A stretch of 8,155 nt of DNA from JAQUGA01 sp964521105. Its GTDB lineage: Bacteria; Bacteroidota; Bacteroidia; Bacteroidales; WCHB1-69. The notes under the pieces are model-generated. The model was given only the letters and a program-made list of their open reading frames with translations, made no database searches and was not told the origin of the DNA. Below, one piece after another: positions 6,392 through 8,155 of this stretch. Both the position numbers and the translations under genes were made by a program. Position 1 is the first letter of the stretch, and each line of letters starts with the position of its first letter. Location of the stretch: assembly GCA_964521105.1 (NCBI GenBank), contig CAZFPO010000124.1, positions 1 to 8,155 of the forward strand, given 5' to 3'.

Positions 6392-6973
6392 ATGGAAAAC
6401 AAAAGCATTAAAGGCACAAAAACCGAAAAAAATCTTTTAAAATCATTTGCAGGCGAGTCGCAAGCCAAAAATCGTTACACTTTCTTTGCAAAAACTGCTC
6501 GAAAAGAAGGTTACGAACAAATTGCAGGATTTTTTGAAGAAACTGCCAAACAAGAAGAACAACATGCAAAAATATTCTTTGGATTTTTAGAAGGTGGTAT
6601 GGTAGAAATTACAGCTTCGTATCCAGCTGGAGTTATTTCAACTACTGCCGAAAACCTTAAAGCTGCTGCCGATGGCGAAAACGAAGAATGGTCATTACTC
6701 TACCCCGAATTTGCCGAAATTGCCAAAGAAGAAGGTTTTCCAAAAATTGCTACCAAGTATAAAATGATTGCTCAAGTTGAAGCTCATCACGAAAAAAGAT
6801 ATCGTAAACTACTCGAAAACATGGAAAAAGAGATGGTTTTCAAAAAAGAAAAAACAGAAAAATGGATGTGTCGCAAATGTGGTTTTGTTTATGAAGGTGT
6901 AAAAGCTTTGGCAAATTGTCCTGCTTGTGATCACCCTCAAGCATACTTTGAAATACTAAACGAAAATTATTAA
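6392..6973 (+). CDS. rbr: Rubrerythrin (diiron peroxidase with C-terminal rubredoxin domain)
   Basis: A cytoplasmic non-haem iron protein that reduces hydrogen peroxide to water with electrons from the NAD(P)H-rubredoxin system, protecting anaerobes from oxygen. The 193 residues match classical rubrerythrin length. The four-helix ferritin-like domain (about 10-148) carries the diiron ligands: E22 in AGESQAKNRY, E55 and H58 in the first ExxH (EEQH), the ENEEW acidic cluster at 96-100, and E130 and H133 in the second ExxH (EAHH). The rubredoxin-like iron site uses C160 and C163 (CRKCG) and C176 and C179 (CPAC), followed by the usual YFEI tail. The ATG start gives the standard N-terminus, with no Shine-Dalgarno site. 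The gene is monocistronic and followed by a strong hairpin. No PerR-type operator could be assigned. It implies an anaerobic or microaerophilic lifestyle. Confidence 0.97.
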   Translation: MENKSIKGTKTEKNLLKSFAGESQAKNRYTFFAKTARKEGYEQIAGFFEETAKQEEQHAKIFFGFLEGGMVEITASYPAGVISTTAENLKAAADGENEEWSLLYPEFAEIAKEEGFPKIATKYKMIAQVEAHHEKRYRKLLENMEKEMVFKKEKTEKWMCRKCGFVYEGVKALANCPACDHPQAYFEILNENY

Positions 6974-6982
6974 ATCAACTTA

Positions 6983-7017
6983 AACTCATCTGATGACTTT
7001 GAGTCATCAGATGAGTT
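6983..7017 (+). terminator. Perfect 16-bp hairpin after rubrerythrin
   Basis: AACTCATCTGATGACT (6983-6998) pairs perfectly with AGTCATCAGATGAGTT (7002-7017) across a TTG loop, starting 10 bp after the rubrerythrin stop. It is the strongest hairpin in the window. The downstream T-richness (GATTAGTTTCTTG) is only modest, so it could terminate transcription or protect the 3' end of the mRNA. Confidence 0.7.
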
Positions 7018-7078
7018 GATTAGTTTCTTGAATATTCTTGGTTTTTCATTGCAAAACACTGTGTAAATCTATTTTTTT

Positions 7079-7190
7079 GCCACAAAGACTCCAAGCCACT
7101 AAGATTCACTAAGTTTTCTTCGTGTAACTTTATGCCTTCGAGCCCATCCACGACTGGTAAATTTATCCGCCTTGGTGAACTTCGTGGCTA
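7079..7190. repeat. Degenerate intergenic inverted-repeat element, copy A
   Basis: The left arm (7087-7113, ending CACTAAG) is the imperfect reverse complement of the right arm (7118-7144, starting CTTCGTG), matching at about 19 of 27 positions around a TTTT loop. The outer ends also pair: GCCACAAAG at 7079 against CTTCGTGGC ending at 7188. Between the two paired blocks lies a segment shared with copy B. The CTTCGTG/CTTTGTG/CTTGGTG style of wording is typical of noncoding repeats scattered in Bacteroidota genomes. No coding or transposase signal is seen. Confidence 0.7.
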
Positions 7191-7241
7191 TTTTCTGTCA
7201 AAAATAATGCATCTAATATGTAATTTTAAAAGAACAAGTTT

Positions 7242-7310
7242 CACTATGTTGCACAGAGTGCACACAGTGTTACACTATGTTTTATAGTTTACCACTATGC
7301 TACATTGTGT
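7242..7310. repeat. Short degenerate repeats (CACTATG / CACAGTG words)
   Basis: CACTATG occurs at 7242-7248, 7273-7279 and 7293-7299, with related words GCACAGAGT and GCACACAGT in tandem at 7251-7268 and ACATTGTGT at 7302-7310. The pattern is irregular, with spacings of 31 and 20 bp, so it is neither a clean tandem repeat nor a CRISPR array. It lies between repeat copies A and B and may be the decayed remains of a similar element. Confidence 0.45.
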
Positions 7311-7392
7311 AATTACTTCCTTTATAAAGAGAATCAAAATAGATTCAAATCAAATATCCATCGCTAATAACAATACTTATAATGGCGGAGAT

Positions 7393-7471
7393 TTCCTTGT
7401 GCAACTTTGTGCCTTTGTGCCCATCCACGGCTGGTAAATTTATCCGCCTTGGTGGACTTAGTGGCGTATTT
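7393..7471. repeat. Intergenic repeat element, copy B
   Basis: This copy aligns with 7117-7194 of copy A. The core at 7419-7454 matches 7142-7177 at 35 of 36 positions and is centred on TAAATTTA, within an imperfect palindrome (7429-7448) flanked by GGC and GCC. The flanks read CTTTGTGCCTTTGTG and CTTGGTGGACTTAGTGGC. The element ends directly against the stop codon of the DUF4143 gene (7472-7474), so it would form the 3' untranslated region of that gene. Copy B lacks an obvious left inverted arm. Confidence 0.75.
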
Positions 7472-8155
7472 TTAATTATTATCATGCTCGTTTAATATCC
7501 ATTTCCAAGCCGAAATAACCTTTATTTTTTTATTTTTTTCGTAAAATTCCATCTCTTCATCCATGGTGATAATGGTACCCTCATCCAGATTATATAAATT
7601 TAAAGCTTCTATTAAGCCTTGAATTTCTCTCTTTTTTGCATCTTCATCGGCTAAAGTGTAACAAACCTGAATCGCTTCTATAATCACATTGTTTTCGCGA
7701 ATAATAAAATCACATTCAAACTGTTGGTTGTGATAAAACAGATCTTTTCCAAGCCTTTTTAAATGAATAAAAATTTTATTTTCTAAAAGTCTACCATTGT
7801 TTTCCGAAAATGCAAATCCTAACTTGTTAACCAATGCATTGTCGATAAAATATGTTTTTTTTGGATTTTGAATTTGCTTTTTTAAAGAATAATCGAACTT
7901 GTTTACTTGAAAAAAGAGATATGTATTGGCAATAAAATCTATATAATTCTTTATGGTCGAAGCACTTTTAATCCCAACTATTTTTGCTAAGGAATTATAA
8001 GATGACAATTTAGAAACATTACTTGCCAAGTAAAAAACTAATTCCAATATTTCACGCTCGTTGGTCAATTTGTTTCTAATCATAACATCCCTATATAATA
8101 TGCTTTCGTATAGAGATTTCAAATATTCCTTATTTTTGTTTTCAAGATATTGAGG
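7472..8155 (-). CDS. DUF4143 ATPase, C-terminal part (N-terminus beyond the window)
   Basis: The C-terminal 227 residues of an AAA_14/DUF4143 protein, a family of about 380-420 residues common in Bacteroidota and often strain-variable, with unknown physiological role. The frame stays open to the last base, so the TTG at 8122 is internal and the P-loop ATPase domain lies outside the window. The visible part starts with YLKSLYESILYRDVMIRNK, which typically follows the ATPase core. A winged-helix-like segment (LAKIVGIKSASTIKNYIDF) comes next, then YFIDNALVNKLGF. The end is a PD-(D/E)XK-nuclease-like DUF4143 fold: LLENKIFIHL, the Asp in ECDFII, and IEAIQV. In the last, Gln appears where the Lys of a true nuclease site would be expected, so catalysis is doubtful. 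The stop abuts repeat copy B. The gene converges on rubrerythrin across 498 bp. Confidence 0.88.
   Translation of the reverse strand, partial: PQYLENKNKEYLKSLYESILYRDVMIRNKLTNEREILELVFYLASNVSKLSSYNSLAKIVGIKSASTIKNYIDFIANTYLFFQVNKFDYSLKKQIQNPKKTYFIDNALVNKLGFAFSENNGRLLENKIFIHLKRLGKDLFYHNQQFECDFIIRENNVIIEAIQVCYTLADEDAKKREIQGLIEALNLYNLDEGTIITMDEEMEFYEKNKKIKVISAWKWILNEHDNN

Noticed and set aside
6974..7471. tRNA, small RNA or mobile element in the long gap before the DUF4143 gene
   Set aside because: No cloverleaf, no transposase frame and no terminal inverted repeats with target duplications could be recognised. The content is a hairpin plus noncoding repeats.
2531..7471. A novel multi-gene system linking the secreted protein, nhaA, rlpA and rbr
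   Set aside because: Adjacent genes alternate strand with separate promoters, and three are common housekeeping or stress genes. Nothing in spacing or domains suggests joint function.

Overview
The window looks like chromosomal sequence from a member of the Bacteroidota, probably a Bacteroidales or Marinilabiliales-type anaerobe or microaerophile. This is inferred from strongly AT-rich DNA, A-rich leaders with almost no Shine-Dalgarno sites, candidate TAnnTTTG promoter boxes, a Bacteroides-style alkaline phosphatase (GDSAPTGSAYATG active site), an RlpA-SPOR protein, rubrerythrin, a DUF4143 ATPase and degenerate intergenic repeats of a kind common in that phylum. A run of exactly 100 Ns shows it is a draft or metagenome scaffold.

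Layout. Positions 1-134 hold three tandem 51-bp repeat units, cut by the window edge. Next comes a secreted alkaline phosphatase on the minus strand (172-1563), interrupted by the gap. Divergent from it is a DUF1338 enzyme (1696-2505, plus). Convergent with that is a secreted protein with two calcium-loop motifs (2531-3244, minus). A gene-free 390-bp stretch separates it from the divergent Na+/H+ antiporter NhaA (3635-4783, plus). An RlpA/SPOR cell-wall protein (4829-6280, minus) converges on nhaA and is divergent from a classical rubrerythrin (6392-6973, plus). A 498-bp intergenic region then carries a perfect 16-bp hairpin and several degenerate repeats. It ends at the stop codon of a partial DUF4143 ATPase (7472 to beyond 8155, minus).

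Function. The genes alternate strand at almost every step, so each is probably its own transcription unit and no operon is visible. They are housekeeping or stress functions: periplasmic phosphate scavenging, a metal-dependent oxoacid enzyme, ion homeostasis, cell-wall remodelling and peroxide reduction. I see no defence locus, secondary-metabolite cluster, CRISPR array, transposase or RNA gene.

I did not find a convincing undescribed multi-gene system. The items most worth a second look are the 51-bp (17-codon) repeat array, the inverted-repeat elements at 7079-7188 and 7393-7471 that share a 36-bp core, the WNIG internal repeats in the RlpA linker, the short form of the DUF1338 enzyme, and the unnamed secreted calcium-loop protein.
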